Shown here piece after piece: positions 33,453 through 42,489 of a stretch of DNA of 64,000 nt (the stretch's first letter is position 1; every line of letters begins with the position of its first letter). Both the position numbers and the translations under genes were made by a program. Location: positions 1-64,000 of the forward strand of contig UQRY01000002.1 in NCBI GenBank assembly GCA_900543675.1, in the 5' to 3' direction. Under the pieces are notes generated by a model that saw only the letters and a program-made list of their open reading frames with translations, was not told where the DNA came from and ran no database searches. Source of the DNA: an uncultured Mycoplasmatota bacterium. GTDB lineage: Bacteria; Bacillota_I; Bacilli_A; RF39; UBA660.

Positions 33453-35681
33453 ATGAAAAAGAAAAAATCATTGTTAATAAAAATAGGCGACTTTATTGTC
33501 GATTTTCGATATCTATTTTTGTGCATTTTTATTTTACTAGGGATTATTTCGTTAGTAAATTTGAATAATGTAGAAATAGAATATGATATTACTTCTTATT
33601 TGAGTGATGAAACAGAAACCAAAGCTGGGCTCGAATTAATGGAAAAAGAGTTTGGCTCACTTAATGAACTTCAAGTAATGATTGAAGAAATTCCATTTCA
33701 AGAAGCTTTAGAATTAAAAGCAGAATTAGCATCAATTGATCATGTCGCAAGTATTTCTTTTGAAGATAATAAAAACTATTATAAGGATGACAAGGCTCTA
33801 TTTGTCATCGAATTAGACCAAGTAACAGAAGAAGAAAAGGACACAGTCATTACACAAATCGAAGACCAAGTTCAAGATGAAAAATACTTCTTATATGTAG
33901 AAAATGGGGAAGACCAGGTAGAAGGAATGAACATCATTTTAGGACTCGCAATCTTAACGATTATCGTTGTATTATTACTAACTACCGAATCTTACTTTGA
34001 AATTGTACTTGCTTTCTTGGTATTTGGTGTTTCTATTCTTCTCAATATGGGTAGTAACTTCTTATTTGGTAAGATTTCTTACATTACAGAAGCTATCGCC
34101 ATTGTTTTACAACTAGGCTTATCCTTAGACTATTTCATTATTTTTATGAATCATTATATGAAGGAAAGAAGCGATACTCCTAACCTAGAATTAGCGGTCA
34201 AGAAAACCGTTTCTAAATCCATCCCAGAAATACTAGCTAGTTCCTTAACTACCATCGCAGGCTTAATTGCGTTAGTATTCATGCAGTTAAAAATTGGTGA
34301 AGATATCGGTTTAGTCTTATCTAAAGGTATCTTATGTAGCTTACTTACCGTAATTTTCTTGTTACCATTACTACTTATGGTATTTTCTAAGATCGTCGAT
34401 AAGACAAAACATAAAGTGCATATTCCCAACATCAACAAGTTAGCTAACTTTATTGTAAGTTCTAGAAAAGTACTACTTCCGATCTTTATCCTTGTCTTAG
34501 TTCTCGCTATTTGTATTCTACCTAACTATGAATATGTCTATAATATTTATTCAGTTAGTTCGTTAAACAAGAGTGATAACCAAATCGCGTTAGAGAAAAT
34601 TAATGATACTTTCAGAAATACAAATCGTTTAGTCGTTCTCATGAAGAATGAAGAAAAAGACTATACAAAAGAATTAGAATTAGCTAATCGTTTATTAGAA
34701 AATGATAAGATTAGTAAAGTGACGAGTATCGGAAATTATCGAGTAGGAGAGAATGTCTATCTAGGAAGCAAAGTTCAGTATCAAGAATTTGCCGTCATGT
34801 TTAATATTCCAGAAGAAATGAGTAGAAATTTATTTAGCTTATATATGAATAGTCATCAAATAACACAAGAGGTTTCTACTTATCGAATAAATCTCGTGGA
34901 TTTACTATACTTCTTAGATGAACAAAAAGAAAATCTACCATTATCAGAAGAGATGTTACTACAAATAGAAGGCTATAAGCAAGAATTAGAAAGCTCTATC
35001 TCGCTATTAGAAAGTCCAGAATATTCTCGAATGATTTTAGAGTTAAAAGTTCCTTCAGAAGGAGAAGAAACATTCTCCTTGTTAGATAGGATTAAAGAAG
35101 AAGTAGAAAAAGAGTATAGTGAAGTAAAACTAGTTGGTGAAAGTGTAAGTGCGACAGACTTAAGTGATTCTTTTTCTAGAGATAATACATTAATTACTGC
35201 GGTTACCATTTTATTTATCGCCATCATTCTCTTAGGTACTTTCCGTTCTCTTGGCGCAACGATTCTGTTGATTGTCGCTATCGAAGGAAGTATTCTAATT
35301 AACTTTTCACTCGCTACATTAATGGGAGAAAAGATATTCTTTATCAGTTATATCATTGTTTCTGCGATTCAAATGGGCGCAACGATCGATTATGCGATTG
35401 TGATGACGAACCGTTATCTTACTTTACGAGAAAAACAAGATAAGAAACAAGCCTTAATCGGTGCCATTAAAAATTCCTTCCCAACTATCGCAACGAGTGG
35501 ATTAATCTTAATGATTGCGGGATTCTTAATTGGCTTAATTTCTAGTTCTGGTGTTGTTTCATCCATTGGTTTATTCTTAGCTACCGGAACACTAATCTCT
35601 GTCTTGATTACCATCTTTATTTTACCAGCTTTATTATATGGTTTAGATGCTTTTATTCGTAAAACAACTTGGAAAAAATAG
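33453..35681 (+). CDS. MMPL/RND-family membrane transporter
   Basis: A 742-residue polytopic protein with about 12 membrane segments in two halves. Each half has one helix, a large extracellular domain (about residues 40-165 and 370-575), then five helices. MMPL/RND motifs include LGLSLDYFIIFMNHY in the first half and IQMGATIDYAIVMTNRY in the second. The paired GxxxDY motifs carry the proton-relay Asp. It probably exports lipids or drugs. The divergent TetR gene likely represses it. A GGAAGGTGAAAT ribosome site precedes the ATG. Confidence 0.92.
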   Translation: MKKKKSLLIKIGDFIVDFRYLFLCIFILLGIISLVNLNNVEIEYDITSYLSDETETKAGLELMEKEFGSLNELQVMIEEIPFQEALELKAELASIDHVASISFEDNKNYYKDDKALFVIELDQVTEEEKDTVITQIEDQVQDEKYFLYVENGEDQVEGMNIILGLAILTIIVVLLLTTESYFEIVLAFLVFGVSILLNMGSNFLFGKISYITEAIAIVLQLGLSLDYFIIFMNHYMKERSDTPNLELAVKKTVSKSIPEILASSLTTIAGLIALVFMQLKIGEDIGLVLSKGILCSLLTVIFLLPLLLMVFSKIVDKTKHKVHIPNINKLANFIVSSRKVLLPIFILVLVLAICILPNYEYVYNIYSVSSLNKSDNQIALEKINDTFRNTNRLVVLMKNEEKDYTKELELANRLLENDKISKVTSIGNYRVGENVYLGSKVQYQEFAVMFNIPEEMSRNLFSLYMNSHQITQEVSTYRINLVDLLYFLDEQKENLPLSEEMLLQIEGYKQELESSISLLESPEYSRMILELKVPSEGEETFSLLDRIKEEVEKEYSEVKLVGESVSATDLSDSFSRDNTLITAVTILFIAIILLGTFRSLGATILLIVAIEGSILINFSLATLMGEKIFFISYIIVSAIQMGATIDYAIVMTNRYLTLREKQDKKQALIGAIKNSFPTIATSGLILMIAGFLIGLISSSGVVSSIGLFLATGTLISVLITIFILPALLYGLDAFIRKTTWKK

Positions 35682-35717
35682 TAAGTAAAGATAAACAAAA
35701 TAAATAATGAAATACAA

Positions 35718-35772
35718 AAACAATACTTGTAGATCAATAATCTATATAGGTATTGTTTTTTTTTTTTTTTTA
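35718..35772 (+). terminator. Intrinsic terminator after the transporter gene
   Basis: AAACAATAC (35718-35726) / GTATTGTTT (35750-35758), with inner TAGAT/ATCTA pairing, then a long T run. Confidence 0.9.
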
Positions 35773-35841
35773 AGAATTCTTTTTCTTTAGTAAAAAAATA
35801 AGGTATAATGAAAGAGTAAAACAGAATAGGAGAGAAATAGT

Positions 35842-36720
35842 ATGAGAGATTATTTTAATTACAAAGATAAAATCTGTATCGTAACCGGAGCATCTAGTGG
35901 GATGGGGTATGAAACAGCAAAAATGTTAGTGGATTTAGGCGCCAAAGTATATGCCTTAGATATTAAGGAATGTAATATTGAAAATTTGGCTGGCTTTTAT
36001 TCCTGTAATCTATCTGATAAAAAGAATATTGATGAAGTATTTAACAAACTTCCAGAAAAAATCGATTGTTTCTTTGGTGTAGCTGGATTATCTGGTAGTA
36101 AAACGGATTATATCACCACATTTAATTGTGACTTTACAGCAAACAAATATATTACTTTAACTTATTTAATCAAACGAATGAATAAGGGTGGAAGTATTAC
36201 TTATGTTACCTCAACTGCTGGTAAGTATTGGCAACAACATAGGAAAGAACAAAATCCAGTTGTCCATGCCCCTACTTGGGAAGAAACTGAAAAATCAATT
36301 CAAAAAATTGCTAAAGTAGCACACCCAACATTTGCCTATATCTTTGCCAAACGTTGTCTATCTCAGTTTTCTTGTGAACAAGCAATCGAATTTAGTAAGC
36401 TAAATGTCAGAGTCAACAACATAATGCCAGGAGCTACCGATACCGGAATGAAAGATGAATTTGAACAGATGGCAGGTGGAGAAGAATCTTTAAAAAGTTC
36501 AAATGGCTTGATGGGAAGATTAGCTACTTCAGAAGAAATGGCCCAACCTATCGTTTTTATCGGCTCAGATATGGCCTCTTTCATCTCGGGAATTGACTTA
36601 ATCATCGATGCTACAAATACGAGTTTAATTACGTTGAAAAAGAAAAAAGATCCTAGCAACGTATCGGCAACCAATACGTTGATTCTAAAATTAGCGAAAA
36701 AAGCCATGACTAAGAAATAA
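35842..36720 (+). CDS. Short-chain dehydrogenase/reductase
   Basis: A classical Rossmann SDR with IVTGASSGMGYETAKMLVDL (TGxxxGxG cofactor loop) and the acidic YALDIKE that favours NAD. GVAGLSG corresponds to NNAG. TYVTSTAGKYW holds the catalytic Ser and YIFAKRCLS the YxxxK pair. The pattern of short residues around DCFFGVAGLSG resembles the 3-alpha-hydroxysteroid/coniferyl-alcohol dehydrogenase branch. Steroid or aromatic alcohol substrates are therefore possible but unproven. It is 292 residues long. GGTATAAT at 35802-35809 is a likely -10. It is monocistronic. Confidence 0.88.
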   Translation: MRDYFNYKDKICIVTGASSGMGYETAKMLVDLGAKVYALDIKECNIENLAGFYSCNLSDKKNIDEVFNKLPEKIDCFFGVAGLSGSKTDYITTFNCDFTANKYITLTYLIKRMNKGGSITYVTSTAGKYWQQHRKEQNPVVHAPTWEETEKSIQKIAKVAHPTFAYIFAKRCLSQFSCEQAIEFSKLNVRVNNIMPGATDTGMKDEFEQMAGGEESLKSSNGLMGRLATSEEMAQPIVFIGSDMASFISGIDLIIDATNTSLITLKKKKDPSNVSATNTLILKLAKKAMTKK

Positions 36721-36731
36721 GAAAACAAAAG

Positions 36732-36770
36732 AACTAAAACTTTGTTCCCGTAACAGTTTTAGTTCTTTTT
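36732..36770 (+). terminator. Intrinsic terminator after the SDR gene (possibly bidirectional)
   Basis: AACTAAAACT (36732-36741) / AGTTTTAGTT (36755-36764), then CTTTTT. The convergent fic gene ends nearby. Confidence 0.88.
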
Positions 36771-36796
36771 ATTTAGAAAGAGACATCCTTTTAAAA

Positions 36797-37546
36797 TTAT
36801 TTTTCTTCTATTTCAAAATCTAATAATTTTTTACATATCTCTTCATATAAATCTTGCTCATGTCGTATAGTATCAATCAAAAACATTTTATCGCGTTCGT
36901 ATTCTTTTAACCCTCTTATATAATATGGTTTATCTTCATCCAATACAATGAATGGCATAATATTATTCTTTAAGCACTCTTTAAACATAATCATTCTACC
37001 GACTCTTCCATTCCCGTCACCAAAGGGATGGATTTTTTCAAATCGATAATGAAAATCAATAATATCCTCTAAAGTAATCGTTCTTTTCGTGTTATATTCG
37101 AACAATAATTGATCAATCTCTTTTTCTACATTTTCAGGCTCAGTAGTATGAATAACATTAACTAACCCGATTATATTAGGGACTATTTTAAATCCACCAA
37201 CATTATATCGGGGATTTTCTTCGTCACTAGTATTTCTTTTTAAAATTCTATTCATTTCTAGAATCATTTCTTTAGATAAAGCTTTATCTACATTATCCAA
37301 TGCATAATCAAATAATTTAAAATGATTCTTAGATTCGATCAAATCATCTAATTGAATTAAATCATCACTTTTAGGGATAAAAGAAGCAGTGTCAAAGATT
37401 GCTTCTGTCTGTTCACTAGTTAATTTGCTACCTTCAATTTTGTTTGAATTGTAAGAAAAATTCACCTGAGAATAATGATAAATATTTCCTTTAAATTTTG
37501 ATTCTTTTTGTTTGATTAATTCCTGTTTGATTTTCGCTATATCCAT
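36797..37546 (-). CDS. fic: Fic-domain protein (AMPylator or related) with N-terminal inhibitory helix
   Basis: The Fic core motif HPFGDGNGRVGR (about residues 169-180) is intact, including the catalytic His and the phosphate-binding NGR. The inhibitory motif SxxxEG is near residues 34-39 (SNKIEG), placing it among self-inhibited Fic proteins with the helix at the N-terminus. Such enzymes usually transfer AMP from ATP to a protein hydroxyl. The target is unknown. A helix after the core may help substrate docking. Start ATG 37546 has AGGTGAT four bases upstream; a GTG at 37555 overlaps that site. No antitoxin-like gene adjoins it. Confidence 0.93.
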   Translation of the reverse strand: MDIAKIKQELIKQKESKFKGNIYHYSQVNFSYNSNKIEGSKLTSEQTEAIFDTASFIPKSDDLIQLDDLIESKNHFKLFDYALDNVDKALSKEMILEMNRILKRNTSDEENPRYNVGGFKIVPNIIGLVNVIHTTEPENVEKEIDQLLFEYNTKRTITLEDIIDFHYRFEKIHPFGDGNGRVGRMIMFKECLKNNIMPFIVLDEDKPYYIRGLKEYERDKMFLIDTIRHEQDLYEEICKKLLDFEIEEK

Positions 37547-37611
37547 TTTTATCACCTACTACTAAATTATATCATACAAAACGTCTCACTCTATAGAAAG
37601 ATGATGTTGTC

Positions 37612-39708
37612 TCAATTATCCTTTGTATTTCTCTTTTGTTTTTCGAGGCCGTAAGAGGAATTCAATTGATCTAAATCAAAATAGAATCCATATTCTAAAT
37701 AAATTTCTTCTCCAATTTTGGCATTCTTCGTTTCTAAACATTTTCCTCCTAGTTTTTCATAGAAGTTAATCGCATGTTGATTATCCGCAAGACACCAAAC
37801 AATCATATTGTGTCGATCTTGGGCAATTAGTTCTTTCACTACTTCTTTAAATAGACTACTACCAATTCCTTTGCCACCAGCTTTCTTTTTTAAATATAAA
37901 CTAACTAGTTCAGAATCATATTTTTCTTTCTTATCATAAGGCTTAAAACAAGCATATCCCAATACTTCATCATCTTTAACCGCAACGAAAACGAGATCTT
38001 TATATTCGTCAAAACTTTGTATATATCGCTTAGTCTGTTCTTCCACATTTAAAGAATTTAAATATTTTGAGGCAATGATCTTATCATAAGCATTCTGCCA
38101 ACCTTCTACTTTAATTTGGGCCATCTGTCTTTGGTCTTGGTACTCATTTTTACGAATCACATAGTCTTCTTTGGCTTCTAGAGTAAGTAGGGCTTCTCGC
38201 ATTTTGTCAAAAGCAGAAATTAAAACATTATCTTCTAAGGCAAAGCTAATTCGTCCGACTAATTCCTTTGGATAAGGCCAAGAAATTGATTGGCCAACTA
38301 AAAAACGAATTCTTGCGTGACGATAGAAAAAGGTAAGTAGATCTCTTTCTGTGGTGATTAAGTGTCCTTGATCTTTCATCCCTTTGATTGCGGTGAAGTC
38401 TAAAATTGCGAAGAAACCTGCTTCAGGTTCTAAATTTTTAGGAAAATCTACATAAGGTAGACCAGACTGAAGAAGAGCTTCTGCTTTTTCTTTTCCGATA
38501 GTGGCTTCTACCTTGTTTTTAATCAGCTGTTGTTTAGAAATAGGTACTTGATCTAGTCCCTGAACCATAGCTTTTAATAGATGATATTTATCGACATAGA
38601 TTTGTCGTAGTCCTTGAAAATATTCTTCGTAGACTTGTTTTCTTCTTTCACTCATATTAAAAGCGCCAGCCAAAGCTTGTCCGACTAAATCAGGAGCAGA
38701 GTCCATACTTTGAAAAATTCGATTAATCACTTCTCGAATCACGATTTCATCGGCAACGACGAATCCAGCTCGTAAACTAGCTAACCCATAACTTTTGGAA
38801 AGACCGAATAGGGAAATGGTATTTCGAAACATTCCAGGTATGGTCGCAATTGGTTTAGCTAGATGATTAGGATCAAAACTGATATCTCGGTAAACCAAAT
38901 CATCGATGATAAATACTCCTCGATCTAAACATACTTGTCCGATTTCCGTTAATAATTCTGTTTCACTTTCTCCCATCACTTTTCCAGTAGGATTATTAGG
39001 ATTCGCATTTAAAAAGGCAACTACTCTTGGTACATATCCTTTTCGTCTATTGTATACTTTCTGTAAGCTTTCATTGATCTCATCGATCTTATTCGCAAGC
39101 TTCTTAGGATTTACTAAGAAGTGATCTTCCTTTTCTAGATTTAAAATCTCTACTTCCGCACCAGCTCGTTCTGCACGAATCGTGAATAAGCCATAATTAG
39201 GTCCTGTTACCAAAATTACATCCCCAGGTTTAGAAATCATTTCCACGATAATATTAAAAATAATCGAAGTAGATGGCATGAAAGTCAAATTATGTACCGA
39301 TAACCCTTTATCATCAACATCAGGATAAGAGTAGGGGGTTGTATTAATAAACCCTAGTTCCTCCACATAATCGAGTAATACTTTTCTGATTCTGTCATCT
39401 CCTTCAGTATATGGATATTTATACATCTCCGTGGTATCTAGTGCTTTGTGCATCGCTTCTATTGACAGTGGGAATGGCGGATAATTAACGGGATTACCAG
39501 TACCGAGATCAGTATCTGGCATTGTCGTAATTTTATCATCACGGACTTCATATCCGTAAAAGTCAATCGCATCGGCAATTTTTTGTACTGTAGGATTAAA
39601 TTCTTCATGATCATCTCGTCCACCAATAAATGGTAAACCAAATCGTCTTTCTCCTAAATTTGGATTTTCTCTTAACAATCTATCGATTGCGTTTGATTTA
39701 ATTAGCAT
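37612..39708 (-). CDS. Aminotransferase class I/II fused to a GNAT acetyltransferase
   Basis: Residues about 1-520 are a PLP-dependent fold-type I aminotransferase. Visible parts are LNANPNNPTGKVMG (substrate/PLP Asn), IIDDLVYRDISF (Asp for pyridine N), and SLFGLSKSYGLASLRAGF with the Schiff-base Lys near residue 304. Residues about 550-690 are a GNAT domain with VFVAVKDDEVLGYACFKPY, then KKAGGKGIGSSLFKEVVKEL (acetyl-CoA loop) and NQHAINFYEKLGG. The fusion suggests transamination followed by N-acetylation of the product or a related amino acid. The aminotransferase part is longer than usual, with large inserts, and may approach aspartate 4-decarboxylase/alanine-transaminase-like relatives. 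It has a GGAGGGATAT ribosome site. Confidence 0.88.
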   Translation of the reverse strand: MLIKSNAIDRLLRENPNLGERRFGLPFIGGRDDHEEFNPTVQKIADAIDFYGYEVRDDKITTMPDTDLGTGNPVNYPPFPLSIEAMHKALDTTEMYKYPYTEGDDRIRKVLLDYVEELGFINTTPYSYPDVDDKGLSVHNLTFMPSTSIIFNIIVEMISKPGDVILVTGPNYGLFTIRAERAGAEVEILNLEKEDHFLVNPKKLANKIDEINESLQKVYNRRKGYVPRVVAFLNANPNNPTGKVMGESETELLTEIGQVCLDRGVFIIDDLVYRDISFDPNHLAKPIATIPGMFRNTISLFGLSKSYGLASLRAGFVVADEIVIREVINRIFQSMDSAPDLVGQALAGAFNMSERRKQVYEEYFQGLRQIYVDKYHLLKAMVQGLDQVPISKQQLIKNKVEATIGKEKAEALLQSGLPYVDFPKNLEPEAGFFAILDFTAIKGMKDQGHLITTERDLLTFFYRHARIRFLVGQSISWPYPKELVGRISFALEDNVLISAFDKMREALLTLEAKEDYVIRKNEYQDQRQMAQIKVEGWQNAYDKIIASKYLNSLNVEEQTKRYIQSFDEYKDLVFVAVKDDEVLGYACFKPYDKKEKYDSELVSLYLKKKAGGKGIGSSLFKEVVKELIAQDRHNMIVWCLADNQHAINFYEKLGGKCLETKNAKIGEEIYLEYGFYFDLDQLNSSYGLEKQKRNTKDN

Positions 39709-39884
39709 AATATCCCTCCATCATCATTATAACAAAATAACCTTCAAAAAATAATCACTTGCCTAACTTTTTAATGTTTTCTATAATGAATATGGAAAAT
39801 GCAACCGAGAATTGACAAAAAACAACCAAAAATCGGTAGAGTCGCAACCGGGTTTTGGGTTAAGATGACTTCGAGGTGAAAGAA
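39709..39884. promoter_or_regulatory. Divergent region with repeated GCAACCG motifs upstream of the XRE membrane gene
   Basis: GCAACCG occurs at about 39801 and again at about 39843, and related ACCAAAAATCGG text lies between. TTGACA lies between them (about 39814-39819), so the motifs could be regulator sites for the XRE protein downstream. No clear -10 is seen. Confidence 0.35.
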
Positions 39885-41507
39885 ATGAAGTTTAGTGAAA
39901 AACTCCAAAAATTAAGAAAAGAAAATAAACTATCCCAAGAACAATTAGCGGATATGCTAGATGTCTCTCGTCAAGCAGTATCGAAATGGGAATCGGGTCA
40001 AACTTATCCGGAAATGGATAAGCTACTAGCCCTATGTAAAATATTTAAATGTAGTCTTGATGATTTGACTAATGACGAAGTAAAGGAAATCAAAAATACG
40101 GAAAAAACAAAATTAACCGCTAGTAATTTCATCGATGAAATAATGGATATCATTAACCGTAGTATTCAGATGTTTCAGAAGATGAATGCCCAAGAAATCT
40201 TAAAATGTATTATCGGTATGTTGATTATCGCCTTCATCTTGCGTTTCTTGAAATTCCCTGTTGATTATATTTATAGCCTAGGTCACGATATCTTTATCAG
40301 CTTTGGTACTCAAGTATCTAATATACTAAGTCCAATATGGAATTTTCTACTTTCCGTATCCTATCTGATTCTAGCGATTATTTGCTTCTTTTATTTATAT
40401 AAATTATTATTCTTAGAAAAATGGGAAAAAGAGCAACAGTTAACTAAACAACAAGGAAAAATAAAAGAAGTAGATATAGACATGGATACGAATGATCAAA
40501 CAGAATCATCAGATGAAAAAAGTGGGGAAGAGAAAAAAGAAAAACAAGAAAAAGTGATCTATGCCCCACGACGTGAACGCTCAACATCATTAATTACCAA
40601 AATACTAGGTACTCTATTTACCTTTTTTGTGAAATTCTGCTTAGCTTGTATTCTAATTCCATTTTTAATCTCCTTTGTTTGTCTTGTCTTTTTCATTGTC
40701 ATCGGAATCGTACTTATCTTCCAAGGTATTCCTTATATCGGAATTCTTCTCCTTCTTCTTAGCTGTTTACTCCTTAACTATTGTATAGTTAGTCTTGTCT
40801 TACATTGGCTATTGAATCAAGCCCCAAAAGGTAAACTCGCTATTTTTCTCTTTATTCTCTCCCTAGTAGGAATCGGTATTTCTGGTGCGATTAGCGCTAT
40901 TGAAATTTCTAATACTACTTATTATGACCGTTTACCTAAACAGGTAGAGATGAAAACAATGCAAGAGGAATATTCAATGACGCCAGAACTTTTTGTCAAA
41001 GCGTATGCTTATGCCGAAATCAATTATCATGAAGATAACTCATTAGCAGATAAGGTTCGAGTAGAGATAGAATATGCAGATGCTTATAACGATATTGAAA
41101 TGAATCTAGAAAATAACGTAATCTATATTAATCAAGATTTTAGCCTTACTGAGAATAGGGTTAAAGAATGGAAGAAAAAGTTACTTTCTAATTTAAAAGA
41201 AAGAACCATTTATAATTATGGCTTATTAGAAAAGATAACCGTAAATATTACCGCATCTAAAGAAAATATAGAACGTATTCAGCAAAATGAACAAGAGTAT
41301 CATCTTCGTCAAGAAGAGGAGATGCGACAAGAAGAAATCAATAGCCTAGAGGCAACCATCAATGATCTAGAACTACAGATCGAATCTAAACAACAAGAAA
41401 TTGATGAGTTAAGAACGAATAATGAAGAAAAAGATGCAGAAATTATGGAGTATCAGACAAAACTAGAAGAGTATAAGAATCAACTACGAGAATTATTAGC
41501 CGAATAA
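39885..41507 (+). CDS. XRE-type HTH protein with membrane helices and C-terminal coiled coil
   Basis: Residues 1-65 are a strong XRE helix-turn-helix (QLADMLDVSRQAVSKWESGQ). A membrane helix is near residue 95 and another near 150. An acidic linker follows, then about three to four helices (residues 245-350). The last ~60 residues form a coiled coil (NSLEATINDLELQIESKQQE). A segment of about 100 residues before it looks like an extracytoplasmic domain. Such membrane-bound XRE proteins may sense envelope state and act on DNA directly. No partner operon is evident. Start ATG 39885 follows GAGGTGAAAG. Confidence 0.85.
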   Translation: MKFSEKLQKLRKENKLSQEQLADMLDVSRQAVSKWESGQTYPEMDKLLALCKIFKCSLDDLTNDEVKEIKNTEKTKLTASNFIDEIMDIINRSIQMFQKMNAQEILKCIIGMLIIAFILRFLKFPVDYIYSLGHDIFISFGTQVSNILSPIWNFLLSVSYLILAIICFFYLYKLLFLEKWEKEQQLTKQQGKIKEVDIDMDTNDQTESSDEKSGEEKKEKQEKVIYAPRRERSTSLITKILGTLFTFFVKFCLACILIPFLISFVCLVFFIVIGIVLIFQGIPYIGILLLLLSCLLLNYCIVSLVLHWLLNQAPKGKLAIFLFILSLVGIGISGAISAIEISNTTYYDRLPKQVEMKTMQEEYSMTPELFVKAYAYAEINYHEDNSLADKVRVEIEYADAYNDIEMNLENNVIYINQDFSLTENRVKEWKKKLLSNLKERTIYNYGLLEKITVNITASKENIERIQQNEQEYHLRQEEEMRQEEINSLEATINDLELQIESKQQEIDELRTNNEEKDAEIMEYQTKLEEYKNQLRELLAE

Positions 41508-41532
41508 AAAGCAGGTGATAAGCCTGCTTTTA
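41507..41532. terminator. Bidirectional intrinsic terminator between convergent genes
   Basis: AAAAGCAGG (41507-41515) / CCTGCTTTT (41523-41531), perfect 9-bp stem with a 7-base loop, between the XRE gene and the minus-strand activase gene. Confidence 0.88.
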
Positions 41533-41538
41533 TGCATT

Positions 41539-42489
41539 TTACTTTTTAAACACAATCCCATTCTCACAGCGGTTTCCCCAAGCGTCGATTAACTCTTTAT
41601 TTTTTCTAACGCAGATAATTTCACAGTGATTAGGACACTTATTACATTCGATACCTTTTGTTTCAAAGTGATCATCTAGAATAGAAAAACTAAATTTTTT
41701 CTCTAATGGTTTTTTCTTTGAGAGAATAGCTACTCCTAAGGCACCCATCAAATGGCCGTTCTCATCGACGATAACATCCATACCAAGCTCTTCTTCAAAA
41801 GCTTTTTTTACCCCGATGTTTTTACTGACTCCTCCTTGAAAAATAACTGGTCCTTTGATCTTTTTCCCTTTTCCAACATTATTCAAATAATTTTGAGCAA
41901 CACTCTTACAAAGCCCCGCAATGATGTCTTCCTTAGAGTAACCAATTTGCATTTTATGAACCAAGTCACTTTCTGCAAATACCGTACATCGTGCCGCGAT
42001 TTTGGTTGGCTTTTTGGCTTTTAAAGCGATACTTCCAAAGTCTTCTACCGCAACCCCTAAACGTTCTGCCTGACTAGATAAAAAGGAACCTGTTCCCGCT
42101 GCGCAAAGGGTATTCATCGCATAATCAACCACAATCCCATCTTCTAATAGAATAATTTTTGAATCTTGCCCACCAATTTCCAAAATCGTCTTTACATCAG
42201 GATGAAGAGATAAAGTTCCTACCGCATGCGCAGTAATTTCATTCTTTACAACACTCGCACCAAGCATCGCCCCAATTAATTTTCTGGCACTTCCGGTTGT
42301 ACCGATTCCTAAAATAGTAATCTCTTGTTTTTCTACCTGTTTTTCTAACTGAGAGACGAGCGCCTTAACCGCATCGATCGGATTTCCTTTCGTCCATAAA
42401 TAGCTACTAGCTAAAATATGATTCTCCTCATCAATAATTACCCCTTTAGTCGAAATTGAGCCGATGTCGACTCCCATATATGCATTCAT
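41539..42489 (-). CDS. BadF/BadG/BcrA/BcrD-type ATPase (acyl-CoA dehydratase activase family)
   Basis: An ASKHA-fold ATPase related to the archerase that injects an electron into 2-hydroxyacyl-CoA dehydratases. YMGVDIGSISTKGVIIDE is phosphate loop 1. LEIGGQDSKIILLEDG and NTLCAAGTGSFLSSQAERLG are the family hallmarks; the Cys in LCAAGTG and that in RCTVFAESDLVHK normally bridge a [4Fe-4S] cluster between two subunits. A C-terminal CNKCPNHCEIICVRKNK tail adds further cysteines, as in the larger activase-related proteins. It is the last gene of a three-gene minus-strand operon and overlaps the middle gene by 4 bases. Confidence 0.9.
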   Translation of the reverse strand: MNAYMGVDIGSISTKGVIIDEENHILASSYLWTKGNPIDAVKALVSQLEKQVEKQEITILGIGTTGSARKLIGAMLGASVVKNEITAHAVGTLSLHPDVKTILEIGGQDSKIILLEDGIVVDYAMNTLCAAGTGSFLSSQAERLGVAVEDFGSIALKAKKPTKIAARCTVFAESDLVHKMQIGYSKEDIIAGLCKSVAQNYLNNVGKGKKIKGPVIFQGGVSKNIGVKKAFEEELGMDVIVDENGHLMGALGVAILSKKKPLEKKFSFSILDDHFETKGIECNKCPNHCEIICVRKNKELIDAWGNRCENGIVFKK

